From the NCBI GenBank assembly GCA_958420075.1, contig CATZIM010000096.1:1-6777 (forward strand): a stretch of DNA of 6,777 nt, given 5' to 3'. The position numbers and the translations under genes were made by a program. The notes beneath the pieces were generated by a model. It worked only from the letters and a program-made list of their open reading frames with translations, ran no database searches and was not told the DNA's origin. Each line of letters starts with the position of its first letter. Position 1 is the first letter of the stretch. Of the stretch, positions 6,607-6,777 are shown piece after piece. The DNA comes from an uncultured Clostridia bacterium (GTDB lineage: Bacteria; Bacillota; Clostridia; Lachnospirales; Anaerotignaceae).

Positions 6607-6777
6607 TGGAAAAGACAAAAAGCAGAAAGATATTCGGTCTGTTCAACGGTCTGGATATTTTGATCATTCTGGTTCTGCTGGCGGCGGTGGCATTCGGCGT
6701 GTACTGGGTTGCCGGCGGAAAAAATAGCGGCGGCGCTGCGGCAGAAACCAAAACATACACCTATGTGGTGGAAGGCA
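6606..6777 (+). CDS. Small membrane-anchored protein resembling DUF4330, 3'-truncated by the window edge
   Basis: Only the first 57 residues are visible. A short basic N-terminus (MEKTKSRKIFGLFN) leads into one strong hydrophobic helix at about residues 15-36, followed by a Gly/Ala/Ser linker and the start of what should be an outside domain (TKTYTYVVEG). The order basic residues, FGxxNxxD, then a Leu/Val-rich helix is characteristic of DUF4330-type proteins, which are of unknown function and are found near polysaccharide genes in Clostridia. The topology would be N-in, C-out with a single anchor; a cleavable signal peptide is less likely because no clear cleavage site is seen. The start is set by GGAGG and the TGATG overlap with the GT4 gene, implying one operon. 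The family call rests on the N-terminus alone. Confidence 0.7.
   Translation, partial: MEKTKSRKIFGLFNGLDILIILVLLAAVAFGVYWVAGGKNSGGAAAETKTYTYVVEG

Noticed and set aside
5422..6618. 398-codon reverse-strand open frame opposite the GT4 gene
   Set aside because: Its composition is His/Phe/Cys-rich with no motifs, and it covers a GT4 gene with an intact E-x7-E signature and good Shine-Dalgarno. It is a shadow frame.

Overview
The window is ordinary chromosomal bacterial DNA of roughly balanced base composition, packed with genes on the + strand. Purine-rich Shine-Dalgarno sites, short overlaps between genes, and the gene families present all suggest an anaerobic Bacillota (Clostridia) genome. Placement below class level (for example Lachnospirales-like) is only a guess. 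No RNA gene, mobile element, CRISPR array or integration scar was seen.

Layout: (1) bases 2-2191 hold the 3' part of a large exported phosphodiester glycosidase (NAGPA-type) with Ig-like spacer regions and a C-terminal region resembling a degenerate metallophosphoesterase. Its 5' end and signal peptide lie outside the window. (2) An approximately 170-base gap carries a strong hairpin and a plausible sigma-A-type promoter. (3) One uninterrupted reading frame, 2363-5512, encodes a 1049-residue protein that joins a complete MurJ/MviN-type lipid-linked glycan flippase to a complete O-antigen ligase/polymerase-like membrane protein through a short hydrophilic linker. (4) Bases 5494-6606 encode a GT4-type glycosyltransferase overlapping the fusion by 19 bases. 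(5) From 6606 to the window edge is the start of a small single-pass membrane protein resembling the DUF4330 family, whose ATG overlaps the previous stop by one base.

Together the genes look like a cell-surface polysaccharide assembly operon. The cytoplasmic GT4 enzyme would extend a lipid-linked glycan, the MurJ-like half would flip it, and the ligase/polymerase-like half would polymerise it or transfer it to an acceptor outside. The upstream glycosidase would act on phosphodiester-linked sugars at the surface. A secondary cell-wall polysaccharide is the most natural product, but this is inferred from family and context only.

The main point of interest is the MurJ-ligase fusion: a flippase and a glycan polymerase/ligase in one polypeptide. 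The junction keeps an internal ATG with Shine-Dalgarno-like bases and an ATGA stop/start overlap in the +1 frame. It may therefore be a recent gene fusion, a site producing two products, or an indel artefact.
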